Assembly (NCBI GenBank): GCA_015178975.1
Contig: WHVD01000027.1
Coordinates: 62,001 to 126,000 of the forward strand
Source: Hysterangium stoloniferum
Lineage: Eukaryota > Basidiomycota > Agaricomycetes > Hysterangiales > Hysterangiaceae
DNA: 64,000 nt
Direction: 5' to 3'
The position numbers and the translations under genes are program-made. The notes under the pieces are model-generated. The model saw nothing but the letters and a program-made list of their open reading frames with translations, was not told where the DNA came from and did not search any database. Below, one piece after another: positions 23,601 to 33,075 of the stretch (the stretch's first letter is position 1; the number at the start of each line of letters is the position of its first letter).

Positions 23601-24127
23601 TCAAAGCTGAGTTCTTTCAGACCACCTTGCCACACCAAAAAACTTGCTGAAAATTATCCCAGCCCATATGAGATTATTGTACAAGCTGGCATACGTTCAT
23701 TTACCCTTCAGCTCCTTGATACCATGCATACAGCATACCTGGTTTTCCATACTTCAGTCCTGGAACTGGCCACACTGAATACCATCCCTGAATGCATCCA
23801 ACCTCCCCTCCACCTATCTTCATCAATGGAGAATCCAGATTTGAGATTGAAGCCATTCTAGACTCAAAAATTGATCACAGAAGACATGATTGCAAACTAC
23901 TCTACCTAGTCCAGTGGTCTGGTTATGAAGGGATAGATGAAGAAACATCTTGGATCCTAGCTACCAAACTTGGAAATGCACCCAAAGTTGTTTTAGATTT
24001 TCACACTGTGAATCCCAGCAAGCCAGGACCCCTTTCTACTCTCTAACCAGCCCTGTCTCTTAGTATTCATACAAACCTTCTATGTCATTCTAGGAAGGTC
24101 TCATAGGGTCTCAACTTAATGGGGGAA
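20640..24127 (+). mobile_element. Ty3/Gypsy chromovirus internal region (fossil, heavily broken)
   Basis: The plus strand shows the pol order of a chromodomain Gypsy element. A pre-RT linker lies at about 20.9-21.2 kb and reverse transcriptase at about 21.3-22.0 kb (with KYLGYIMG and IQSFLGFANFYY). RNase H is at about 22.1-22.4 kb (ETNASDYTLAA), the integrase zinc region and core at about 22.7-23.3 kb (HGIPTHITSDQGSEF), and a C-terminal chromodomain at about 23.8-24.0 kb (YLVQWSGYEG). Chromodomains in this group steer integration to heterochromatin. The coding region carries many breaks. Gag, protease and the 5' LTR were not found. A purine-rich tract AATGGGGGAA precedes the 3' LTR. CpG is almost absent, so the copy is old. 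Confidence 0.9.
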
Positions 24128-24608
24128 TGTCACAACTGTCACAGTCACAACATTGTCACAAAACATTCAGGTAATCTTTGACAATCTTTCAACTCATCTT
24201 TGACCAAAACTTTGACTCAACTTTCTATTCAACATCTTTGATACCCTCAAAAAATATTTGATAAACATTTGACCTATTTCATTTTGATGCCATATCTGAT
24301 TTCATTCTTAGGTCATAGTATAATCATAGTTTAATGAAGAAAGGCATAAAAGGGCAATGAAAAGAGCAAGGAGAGTCAGTCAGAATATCTCTCCATTGTA
24401 CATTAGTTATCTGTATTATTAATCTAGTCTCAATCTTCTCTTTTGTAATTGTTGTAACCTTTCAACTCATTCATCTGTGAGCTTTCACAAGTGGTATTAG
24501 CCTCTCACTTCATCAACAGGGCAAATTATATACTTTGTTGAATGAGGCTTCTGCACTCAATTTGTAGAATAATATGTGACTTAATTGAGAGAAATACATT
24601 TCATGTCA
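24128..24608 (+). mobile_element. 3' LTR of the Gypsy fossil (family E)
   Basis: It starts TGTCACAACTGTCACAG, directly after a polypurine-like tract, and ends TTTCATGTCA, giving about 481 bp. A promoter-like GGCATAAAAGGGCAATG lies in the middle. The stretch around 63150-63450 is related to its second half. Confidence 0.75.
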
Positions 24609-24640
24609 GGGAATACTGTGAAGACACCAGTCATTCAGCC

Positions 24641-25593
24641 TGTTACGACTGTGTCGTAACCCATGTCACAACCCAATGGTCTCCAAGAATACTACAGTCT
24701 ATCGATGTTCCAAGTTATTGATCAAGTCATCATTTCGGCAACCTTCGGAATACCGACACTGACGTATACCTTCACGGTGATCAAACCTTGTTTATGCCCC
24801 TGTCAAAATATACTCGTACCATCTGGTTATGCTTTGATACGTCCCCTTTCATTATGATGATCCATTTTACTCTATGTTTCACATATGCCCATATATACTT
24901 GTAGCCTGTGGACTATTCCCTTTTCTTGTAATCCCGCTCTCGGCTAAATCTCGGCTTCCGATCTTATCGTAACTTTCCGGTTTCTAGTCAAGTCTATTCG
25001 TCAAATAGTGTTTCCGCTCTTTCCTTAGTTAGTAGTTTCTAGACGCCAATAACTCATATATAAACCCACTGTAAATGTAGTTATTGGACAATCAGAATAT
25101 CAACTTAGATCAACTTAGATCAACTTAGATACCCCTCTACTTTTCGACTCCATTATCTATTCACGACCACCACATTCCAACTCCATCCGATTTACGATTC
25201 AACCTACATTTACGACTTCAACCTCTAATCTCCGACTCTCTCAGTCTCCGACTCTCTCAGTCTCCGACTCTCTCAGTCTCCGACTCTCTCAGTCTCTGAC
25301 TCTCTCAGTCTCCAACTCTCTCAGTCTCCAACTCTCTGTCTCCAACTCTCTGTCTCTGACTCTCAGTCCCCAACTCTCTCAGTCTCCGACCCCTCAGCCC
25401 AACCCTTGACTTATCCTTCAGTTTCCGATCGGTAGTTTACTGAGAGGTTTACTTGACAGGACTAGTTTTCGCCCACCCGAAATTTAAGGACACCTGACGG
25501 TAACTTGTGAGGGCGCAGCACATAAGCTGAAGCCAAGTCCTTCCGTTCGGTCCCTGTCGGCCAGCCGACATCCGTCAGTTTCTGCTCTTAACA
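24641..25593 (+). mobile_element. Solo LTR, family C
   Basis: It starts TGTTACGACTGTGTCGTAAC, a terminal palindrome, and ends CTGCTCTTAACA, with exact TSDs CAGCC at 24636-24640 and 25594-25598. At 953 bp it is longer than its relatives because of the array at 25228-25390. A promoter-like CATATATAAACCCAC lies near 25050 and the conserved box at 25509-25540. It landed just behind the family E LTR. Confidence 0.92.
25228..25390. repeat. Tandem repeat of about 14 bp inside LTR C
   Basis: About eleven units of TCCGACTCTCTCAG, with small variants such as TCCAACTCTC, form a C/T-rich array between the promoter and the conserved box. Other C copies lack the expansion. Confidence 0.9.
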
Positions 25594-25767
25594 CAGCCCC
25601 CACAAGCTCATTCTACCCCTCATCACTCTATGGCATCTCACTATCAGTACCCCCAACCATAGTGTCACCACCTATGGTGCCCTGACACTTGTATCAATAT
25701 AGGTTTCCCCTTTCAACATCTTGTTCTATCTCCATTCCAACGCTCTCCCACCCATCCTACATATAAA

Positions 25768-26507
25768 TGTTATTTGCCACCTCATACTCACTTGGTATAC
25801 TATAGTTACATTGTACTTAGTTCTAGTTTGATCTCTACCCCTTCCTGCACTTTCTTTGACCCATTACTACTTCTCACCTCATTGATTGGACCCCTTGTTG
25901 ACTTTTCTGGGATTTGGGTTAGCAAGGGATTACGAGCATTAGGGCTTGGGTCACTGTGGTTGGGAATTCACTGCGTATTTTGGGTTATATAAGGTCTATT
26001 TGTATTTGTTTAGTCCTTATCCATTTACAATGATACTGCCACCTCACTTAGACAAATGGAAAGTTATACAGTCTAGGAACAGCACCACGAAAAACTTAAC
26101 ACCCTGCTCATCCAGTATAGCTTTGTATAAAGTTCCTACCATGTATGCTACTGCTCCTCAGTTCTAATATTGACTTAGAGTACTTCCACTTAGTCTTCAG
26201 TCCATTTACTCCCTCCCTAATACCCTCTAAGGTGTCGTCAGCAAGCCATGACCTCTATATTACAACTTTTAGCATATCAGCCCCTGTTGAGTAAGCTAAG
26301 TGTTGTCTTTAGTTATTATTGTACTATGTATCTGCTCTGTTTGAAATACTGGAGCACCTTAACAGTTTGTATGAGGGCACAACATATACATAAGTTGAAG
26401 CCAAGCTCCACCTGTTTTATAGAGTTGGACCTCCCAAGTAGTACAATCTCTATTGTTGGCCTCCCAACATAGAGCCTCCTTTCAACCCCTTTGCTTAGAT
26501 CTTAACA
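25768..26507 (+). mobile_element. LTR, family B, with a 206-bp insertion
   Basis: It starts TGTTATTTGCCACCTCA and ends GCTTAGATCTTAACA. It matches the copy at 19268-20389 except for the stretch at 25896-26101, which is absent there. The conserved box (26373-26409) has the CAAC...GTTG form. Flanks ATAAA and GTCTT do not match. Confidence 0.75.
25896..26101. mobile_element. 206-bp insertion with TG...CA ends in LTR B
   Basis: Comparison with the uninterrupted LTR B at 19268 delimits an insert that starts TGTTGACTTTTCTGGG and ends AAAACTTAACA. CCCT stands on both sides, which would be a 4-bp duplication. It has a promoter-like GGGTTATATAAGG. A very small solo LTR is the simplest reading. Confidence 0.55.
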
Positions 26508-26910
26508 GTCTTGCTCTTCCATCACTTTTCATAATTCCATTTTCAGAACTCCACCATGTTTCTCCATTCTAGTTTAGTATAAAGTCTCTACTTGTATTCT
26601 ACTATTCGCTAGTTTGAATATTGACTTAGGTACTTCCTGTTCTGTTTTAATGTCTCATACTCTAATCATCATCAACCTTAGACTCTGGTCCTCCAGTTAT
26701 CAGCCAAGTGTTGATTACTCTGTATGATTGTACTTCTCATTTGTTTTTGAAACACTGAAGCACCCAGACACTTCATGTGAGGGTGTAACACATACATATA
26801 TTGAAGCCAAGCTCCACTTACTTTGTAGAATGAGACCCCCAGTTAAGTATATATATATACACACAGGCCTCCAGTCTTCCACCTTCCCCCTTATTCCTGA
26901 CACCTTAACA
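26508..26910 (+). mobile_element. Truncated LTR, family B-like
   Basis: GTATAAAGTCTCTACTTG, a TTGAATATTGACTTAGG stretch and a conserved box at 26779-26815 follow the LTR B order, and the segment ends ACACCTTAACA. Its 5' end is missing or too diverged to see. It directly follows another LTR B. Confidence 0.55.
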
Positions 26911-27151
26911 TGATGCCCCATTCAAATCACTTTTAGATATTTCTCACAGCTGGACAACTGGGTGTGTATGTGATAATTATCTCACATAGTGGATTTATGT
27001 GGTAATACCTCCCAGAATGTGGATGTGGTATGGCTGTCAATCATACCTTCATTGTAGGCACTTGCAATACATTTGGGAAGTTTTTATTGCATACATATGT
27101 GCAGGTCACAAAGTGTTCCCATATGCTAACTCCCAACACCATGAAGTGAGG
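26911..27151. other. Unrecognised spacer between LTR remnants
   Basis: No gene, repeat end or motif is recognised here. It ends with the TSD TGAGG of the next solo LTR. Confidence 0.4.
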
Positions 27152-27870
27152 TGTTAAGAACTGGAAACTGACTAATGTTGGTGGACCGACAGGGACCGAT
27201 CAGAAGGACTTGGCTTCAGCTTATGTGCTGTGCCCTCGCAGTTGTCCGTCAGGCATCCTTAAATTTCGGGCGGGCGAAGACTTGTCCCAACGAGTACCTC
27301 TCGGTGAAACTACCGATCAGAACCGAGGGATGAGTCGAGTGTTGGGCCAAGGGGTCAGGCACCAAAGGGGGGCGAGCGCACGCGAAGGCGGAAGACGGAA
27401 TTCTTAGTATGAGACTTCTGGAGGCGTAAGAGGGTATTCTGAGTCGATATTCTGATTGCCTAGTAACTACAACTACAGCGGGTTCATATACAAGTAACAG
27501 GCATCTAGAAAATACTAACGGGGAGAAGGGTGGAAAATGGTATTAACAATAAGCTTGACTAGGAACAGGAAGTTTATGATTAGTTTGGAGGCCGATGATA
27601 ACCGAGAGCGGAATTACGGTAAAAGAAAATAGTTCGAGGACTACAAATATAGATAGACATATGTGAAACATAGGATAGAGCGGATCATCATAATAAAGGG
27701 GACGTATCAGAGTTTAACCAGATAGTTCGAGTATGTTTTGACGTGGGCATAAATGGGGTTTGATCACCACGAAAGCATACGTCAGCTTCAGGAGGCCGAT
27801 GGTTTCCGATGTGGTAACTTGAAATTGTCGATAGGTGGGGGACCAATAGGGTTGTGACACGGTCGTAACA
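27152..27870 (-). mobile_element. Solo LTR, family C
   Basis: It starts TGTTAAGAACTGG and ends ACGGTCGTAACA, 719 bp, with exact TSDs TGAGG at 27147-27151 and 27871-27875. The conserved box, on the minus strand, is at 27206-27238. Its right-hand half is closely similar to the copy at 27959. Confidence 0.92.
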
Positions 27871-27958
27871 TGAGGTGCCTTTTCATTCATCTTTGGCCTG
27901 TCATATACTGTATGTTCATCACATACAGTGACTCAAAAACCCTTCCAATGTTTGGTAC

Positions 27959-28694
27959 TGTTAAGAACTGAAAACTAACTAAAGCCGGTTGGCTGACAGG
28001 GACCGATCGGAAGGACTTGGCTTCAGCTTATGTGCTGTGCCCCCGCAAATATCCGTTGAGTGTCCTTAAATTTCGGATGGGTGAAGACTAATCCTAACGA
28101 GTTCCTTTCTAATACCGATCAGGACCAAAGGTTAAGTTGAGTGTCAGGCCATGGGGTCAGGGACCGAGAGTGAGCGAGCACACACGAAGGTGGAAGACGG
28201 AATTCTTAGTATGAGACTTCTGGAGGCGTAAGAGGGTATTCTGAGTCGATATTCTGATTGCCTAGTAACTACAGCTACAGCGGGTTCATATACAAGTAAC
28301 AGGCATCTAGAAAATACTAACTGGGAGAAGAGCGGAACACGGTATTGACAAATAAACTTGACTAGGACCGGGAGGTTACTATTAGTTTGGAGGCCGTGAA
28401 ATAATCAAGAGCGGAATTACGAAGAAAGGAAATAGTTAGAGGGTTACAAATATATATAGACATATGTGAAATATAGGATAGAGCAGATCATCATAATAAA
28501 AGGGATGTATCAGAGTTTAACCAGATAGTTCAAGTATATTTTGACGTGGGCGTAAATGGAGTTTGATCACCGCGAAAGTGTACATCAGCATCAGGGGCCG
28601 ATGGTTTCCAATGTGATGACTTGAATGGTAACTTGAATCGTCAATAGGTGGTGATAACCTCGGGAACCGATAGGGCTGCGACACAGTCGTAACA
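27959..28694 (-). mobile_element. Solo LTR, family C, nested in a Tc1-like element
   Basis: It starts TGTTAAGAACTG and ends CAGTCGTAACA, 736 bp, with near-exact TSDs GGTAC (27954-27958) and GGTAG (28695-28699). The conserved box is at 28013-28045. One TSD base has changed since insertion. Confidence 0.88.
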
Positions 28695-28739
28695 GGTAGG
28701 GTTTTTTGGCTGACAACTCTGACCCACAAAACTACTTAT

Positions 28740-29217
28740 GTATATTCAGTACTTAGTATGGCCATCCTTTGCCTTCAACACACCTGCAACCCTCCTAGGC
28801 ATACTCTCAATCAAATTCTGACACACCTCTGCATCAATCTTGTTCTACTCCTCCTCTACCCTCTCCCACAACTCCAGTATTCCTTAGCCTCCTCATTTTA
28901 TGATCCCACAAGTGTTCAATGGGGTTGAGGTATGGAGACTGTGTTGGCCATGGGATAACATTAAAATCATTATCTTGAAACCAAGTCTCAGCCTTCTTGC
29001 AGGTGTGTTCAGGGTCATGATCTTGCTAAAAGATGACATCATCCACATATTTTCCATAATAGCGGAGGCTGGCTTGAAGGTTCTCCTCTATAATCTTGAG
29101 ATAAAGGTCCCCATCCATCCTCTCATCTATCTTAAAAGAATACCCAGGTCCTTCCCACAGCATGTAGCCCCATAACATCACAAATCTTTCTCCAAACCTC
29201 ACAAAAATCCCTTCCAA
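28740..29217 (-). pseudogene. Tc1/mariner transposase, C-terminal third
   Basis: The minus strand encodes FVMLWGYMLWEGPGYSF, KIDERMDGDLYLKII and, in another frame, the second catalytic region and PYLNPIEHLWDH. The order matches the transposases at 14069-14677 and 16886-17885. Everything before the second catalytic Asp is missing, because the coding sequence stops at the junction with the MITE-like copy near 29217. At least one frame change lies near 29030. Confidence 0.75.
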
Positions 29218-29408
29218 TGAGTCTTCTATATATAAATATTTTTAGTATTTCCATATTTGGATCTTATGTAATGGCATGGTATTCCCATAATATAGATATG
29301 ATAGAGCATATTCACAAATATCTTTGATATTTTTGCATTTTTATTCTCCAAGTTATCAGGCATGTAAATCTGAAGTACCAAACATTGGAAGGGTTATTGA
29401 GGCACTCC
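29205..29408. repeat. MITE-like copy, sister of 32860-33075
   Basis: From CCTTCCAATGAGTCT to the inverted CATTGGAAGG this matches 32880-33075 closely, including TATATAAATATTT and AGTATTTCCATATTTGG. It forms the right part of the chimeric Tc1-like element. Confidence 0.75.
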
Positions 29409-30081
29409 CAACCATATTGAGACTATTTGTTATGACTGGAAATCCTGCCGGACTCCAGGCACTAACTTATATGCACCCACACCCTACAGCACCAATTATC
29501 AGTTTACTGGAATACCCACTGGACTCCGTACATCAGACCTGTCCACACTCAACCCTTGTTACTTCATGTATCAGTCACCAGAATACCCACCAGACTCCGT
29601 CCCTGTCCCAGAATCTGAGATTTCATTAAACACTATTGTAAATCTTGCATCACTTGTTTACACTCCAAATCACAGTATCTCTGACCCTGTCCCACACATC
29701 AGTCACTGGACCCCGCTCATAAAACCCATCAGCTCTTTAACTGAGCCCTGTTCCCGTTATGGTCAAATGACCTGTCACGATTCGGACTCCACTCCGTTCT
29801 GTTCCTAACACCAAGTTTGGTATTTATTTATCTCGTTTTATGTTTGCTAGTTTAGTTTTAATTATTACTGGATTTGGTATGTTATTCATTCCACAGTCTA
29901 TATAGTCTGGCAGATGTTGTTGTTAGATTTAGTGACTCAGCACAGTAGTTACAAGTTGTGTACCATTGTGGGTCCATAGTGTGTGCTGGTGAAATTTGCA
30001 TTCACTTGTTCGTGTCTGTGTCTGTGTCTGAGCTCTCACACTTCTTGTGTTTCACATCCACCTCCCTTCTTCATTCTAACA

Positions 30082-30097
30082 GGTTATGGGCCCCAGC
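30082..30097 (+). other. Primer-binding site of the gag-only Copia element
   Basis: GGTTATGGGCCCCAGC follows the 5' LTR directly and is complementary to the anticodon arm of initiator tRNA-Met. This is the same half-tRNA type of site as in the Copia element at 8938-13832. Confidence 0.78.
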
Positions 30098-30191
30098 TCT
30101 TACTAATAACACCAAATTTATTACCAAACTTCTTCTTGTTAGCCCTATCACTTCACCACCACCTGTAGCATCACTCTACCAGCATCATATC

Positions 30192-31162
30192 ATGTCTTTG
30201 CCCAACTTCCTCACTCCTATCATAGCCAAAGTTCCTCTCCCTACAGAAGACAATTATTCCAAATGGAGAGATGCAATGTCTATGGTCTTTTTAGGTGCTG
30301 GTGCTTTTTGGATTACAGATGATGATAATACTGTGGCTCCCACATCCCCTACTGCTTCTGTGCAAACAAGCAAATGGCAGCCATCATCTGGTCTACTATT
30401 AGTGATGAGTTGCAGTATTTGGTTATTGGGAAGACTTCAGGTTTAGCTGCTTGGAAAGCAGTGAGGGAATGCTTCCAGAGGTCTACAATGGCTCATCGTT
30501 TCAAATGTCGTGAGGATTTCTATCATATCGAGTATGATCCTTCTAAATCCATCGACATTTACATCCATGCTATCAAAAGTGCTCGACAGAACCTCATATC
30601 TTTAGATTGTGTTATCAATGATTGTCAAACATTGGATGTCCTCCTCATGAACCTTCACCCTTCCTACCACACCATTCGTACTTCCATTCTCACTGCCAAA
30701 TCTGAACCCTCTCTTTCTGATACCAAAGGGATTCTCATTGGTTCAGCTTCCTCTGCCATTGCCATCAAATCTGAGCCGATCGATGTTGCATATGCAGCTG
30801 GTCTAAAGCACGGGAATGTTCAAAAACAACCTGGTCAGTTTTCTAGGTCAGACACTACTCCACCATCTATTTTAGAAGATGACAAAGGTTTTCATTGGTG
30901 TGGTCCTACCAATGAAGGTCACTGTCACCATTGTGGTCACCCAGGTCATATTGCTGTATTTTGTATCTACAACATGCCCCGAGAAGTCAGGGAATGGGTC
31001 ATAAGTGGTCCTCCAAAGCTACCATATTTTGCCTCCTCCTCTACCAACACTGCTCATCAAACAGAACAAGTTTTATCTTCCACCATTGTTAATAAATATT
31101 CATACAGGTCTTCACCACCCTCATCTCCTTCTAGTCCCCTCAGATTTATTCTTAGGATTTGA
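30192..31162 (+). pseudogene. Copia gag-like gene (UBN2 domain plus CCHC knuckle)
   Basis: The product begins MSLPNFLTPIIAK with the NYSKWRDAM motif of Copia gag proteins. It continues with a UBN2-type helical region (LAAWKAVRECFQ, IDIYIHAIK, LLMNLHPSY) and ends with one zinc knuckle CHHCGHPGHIAVFC. Gag would form the particle and bind the element RNA. The frame appears broken about once. No pol follows, and the 3' LTR begins about 50 bp downstream after the purine-rich CAGGTGGGAG. Confidence 0.85.
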
Positions 31163-31715
31163 GTATTTTGTCTGGTGGGAGTTATTACTTAGATATGTGT
31201 CTCATCAGGTGGGAGTGTTAGATTTAGTGACTTGGCACAGTAGTTACAAGTTGTGTACCATTGTGGGTCCATAGTGTGCGCTGGTGAATTTGCATTCACT
31301 CGTTCATGTCTGTGTCTGTGTCTGAGCTCTCACACTTCTTGTGTTTCACATCCACCTCCCTTCTTCATTCTAACAGTTGTACATACAATCCAGTCAGAAA
31401 ATCAGCTTAGATTCTCCCCAGTAATCTTAGTATATTTTCTGCTCTAAATTCCTCTTTGAATCACACCGCTCTTACTAGTTAGAGCCCATGGGCTCTGATG
31501 CATCTATCACTCGACCTCCGACTTATCTATCTCAATTCCCCAACCTCTCGACCCACAAACCCCACCTGGACTCCCTGGGATTCCCATCCACCTGTTTGAA
31601 ATTGGACAAGATGATCTCATGAGGGTGCAGCCTATAAACTGAAGCCAAGTCCTACTGGCTTTCCCCCAGGTTTCTCCAGAAACCCTCCAATAAGCTCCGT
31701 GTATGCAACTTAACA

Positions 31716-32090
31716 CTATTACACACAGTTTGGGTACAGATGGACTGGTTGGTGACATTCTTAACAGCTTTGGCCACATCAAAAGCAGTGTCAGCCTTCC
31801 CAGAGCTGATAAGATACTGTGCATAGTGAATATTGGTAGGGGAAAGCTTGGAGGGGTGACTATCAATGGACTTAGAGAGATGACAATGATGCTTGGAGTG
31901 AGGTCTAGAAATGTCCCAATTCCATGGCCAGTAGGAGCTGCAATGTGGCTAGCTGTATGGCCAGCATCAAGCAGTGAGAGAATATGATTCTGGCTGGCAA
32001 GAGACAAGGTACACATTTTGGGAATTGGGACATTGCTAGTTGCTAAAGGTCATGTATTTATACTCCAGCACAATGTGGTCATGTGACATT
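31716..32090 (-). pseudogene. Tc1-type transposase, N-terminal piece
   Basis: The minus strand starts MCTLSLASQNHILSLLDAG, then HTASHIA, matching the helix-turn-helix start of the transposase at 16886. It continues, after a frame change, as DVAKAVKNVTNQSICTQTV. Before the LTR A insertion this sequence ran directly into 29409-29428. The rest of the gene is missing. The upstream AATCACATGATTTTGTTGAT-like sequence is shared with the element at 16638. Confidence 0.65.
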
Positions 32091-32859
32091 ATATGAGATC
32101 ACATGATTTTGTTGATAGGACCCAGTTGGAGGTGATCTTTGTCTCTGTCCGTGTTTGGTGAGCAGACCCCCGGCTGCAGGCTCCATTGCACAAAGCATGC
32201 TGATGGGGACATGAGCGAGCCCACAAGAAGAATGGAGTGGAGGCACAGAGGGCTGGGAGTGAACATATCACGAATGTCACCAAAGAAGAATGTTGTTGGA
32301 GTATCCTGCCAGGATGAAAGACGGGAAGTCTGAGAAGCTGTGTCTTCAAAGAGCCACTGGATTATCTAGGAATGTAGGCAGCAATGAGCCAGCAAGGGTG
32401 GCATGGTGTAGAATAGTCATTATGGTTCAGTCAGAGGAACATGGCAGTAATGGGACAAGGAAGTCCAAGTGTAGTAGTGTATTGTGGGATAAGCCATTGT
32501 GGTTCAAAGATCCAGGGTGTTTGACAGAAAGGCAGGATGGACTTCAAGAAGGGATGAAGGATATCTGTACCACCCATTTTCCAAACCCCCTGTTGGGAAG
32601 GACGAACAGACCACGCTAATGGTGTTCGGGTGGAGATTCCAAAAAGAAAAAGAAGAAAAGAAAAGTACTCAAGGCAAGGCTAAGCAATACCTTGAGGGCT
32701 GGCCACTCAGATGATGGTGGCAAGAGACAAAGGCGACAGGAAAGGGTTCCAGTGTAGCAGAGCTTAAACACTCCCATTGCAAAGACCGTGATCTAATTTA
32801 TTAGACCGTCCCAACAATCAACAAGGTCACATGACTATAAGCATTTATAGTCATCAAGG
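32091..32859. other. Unrecognised sequence, no supported gene
   Basis: Open frames such as 32290-32619 exist, but they show no known motif and purine-rich bias explains them. The stretch lies between a transposase piece and a MITE-like element, so it is probably transposon-derived. Confidence 0.35.
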
Positions 32860-33075
32860 CAGCCAGCCAAAAAACCCCTTCCAATGAGTCTCCTGTATAT
32901 AAATATTTGTAGTATTTCCATATTTGGAGCTTATGCAATGAAATTGTATTTCCACAATCTATATATAATAGAGCATGCTCAAAAATAGTTTTGATATTTC
33001 TGCATTTTTATCCTCTGAATTATCAAGGATATACATCTGAAGTACCAAACATTGGAAGAGTTTTTTGAGTCACTG
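32860..33075. mobile_element. MITE-like element with Tc1/mariner-type ends
   Basis: The left end CAGCCAGCCAAAAAACCCC plus TTCCAATGAG and the right end, inverted, CAGTGACTCAAAAAACTC plus TTCCAATG make imperfect inverted repeats over about 216 bp. A TA follows at 33076-33077. There is no coding capacity. The end sequence matches the Tc1-like element at 27926, whose transposase type could have moved it. Confidence 0.75.

Larger units (their letters stand above)
27926..29408 (-). mobile_element. Tc1/mariner-like element, chimeric and interrupted by a solo LTR
   Basis: The left end CAGTGACTCAAAAACCC, continuing to TTCCAATGTTTGG, follows a TA. The right end at 29408 carries CCAAACATTGGAAGGG inverted, but its last bases have decayed and no TA follows. 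The solo LTR at 27959-28694 sits 33 bp inside the left end. The transposase part (28740-29217) is only the C-terminal third, and 29205-29408 is instead a copy of the MITE-like sequence found whole at 32860-33075. The element therefore looks like a recombinant of a transposase piece and a MITE of the same family. Confidence 0.65.
29921..31375 (+). mobile_element. Small gag-only Copia-type retroelement (non-autonomous fossil)
   Basis: The element is 1455 bp with LTRs of 161 bp (29921-30081) and 160 bp (31216-31375), both running from TGTTAGATTTAGTGAC to CTAACA, and exact TSDs GTTGT at 29916-29920 and 31376-31380. Only a UBN2-type gag is present. No protease, integrase, reverse transcriptase or RNase H fits between the LTRs, so any movement would have needed enzymes from a full Copia. 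The LTRs are about 95% identical, which makes it one of the younger insertions here. It resembles the TR-GAG/TRIM class known from plants. Confidence 0.9.
29429..31715 (+). mobile_element. Solo LTR, family A, interrupted by a gag-only Copia element
   Basis: It starts TGTTATGACTGG and ends ATGCAACTTAACA, with exact TSDs CTATT at 29424-29428 and 31716-31720. The outer parts align with the LTR at 7568-8449; for example, both share ACATACAATCCAGTCAGAAA directly after the insertion point. The conserved box is at 31621-31652. The inserted element at 29921-31375 has its own TSD GTTGT. Confidence 0.9.

Noticed and set aside
25228-25390. Regular short repeats that look like a CRISPR array
   Set aside because: The 14-bp units are contiguous without unique spacers, lie inside an LTR with exact TSDs, and the genome is eukaryotic.
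32290-32619. A 109-codon plus-strand frame in the transposon zone
   Set aside because: The sequence is purine-rich, has no domain and sits between transposon remnants.
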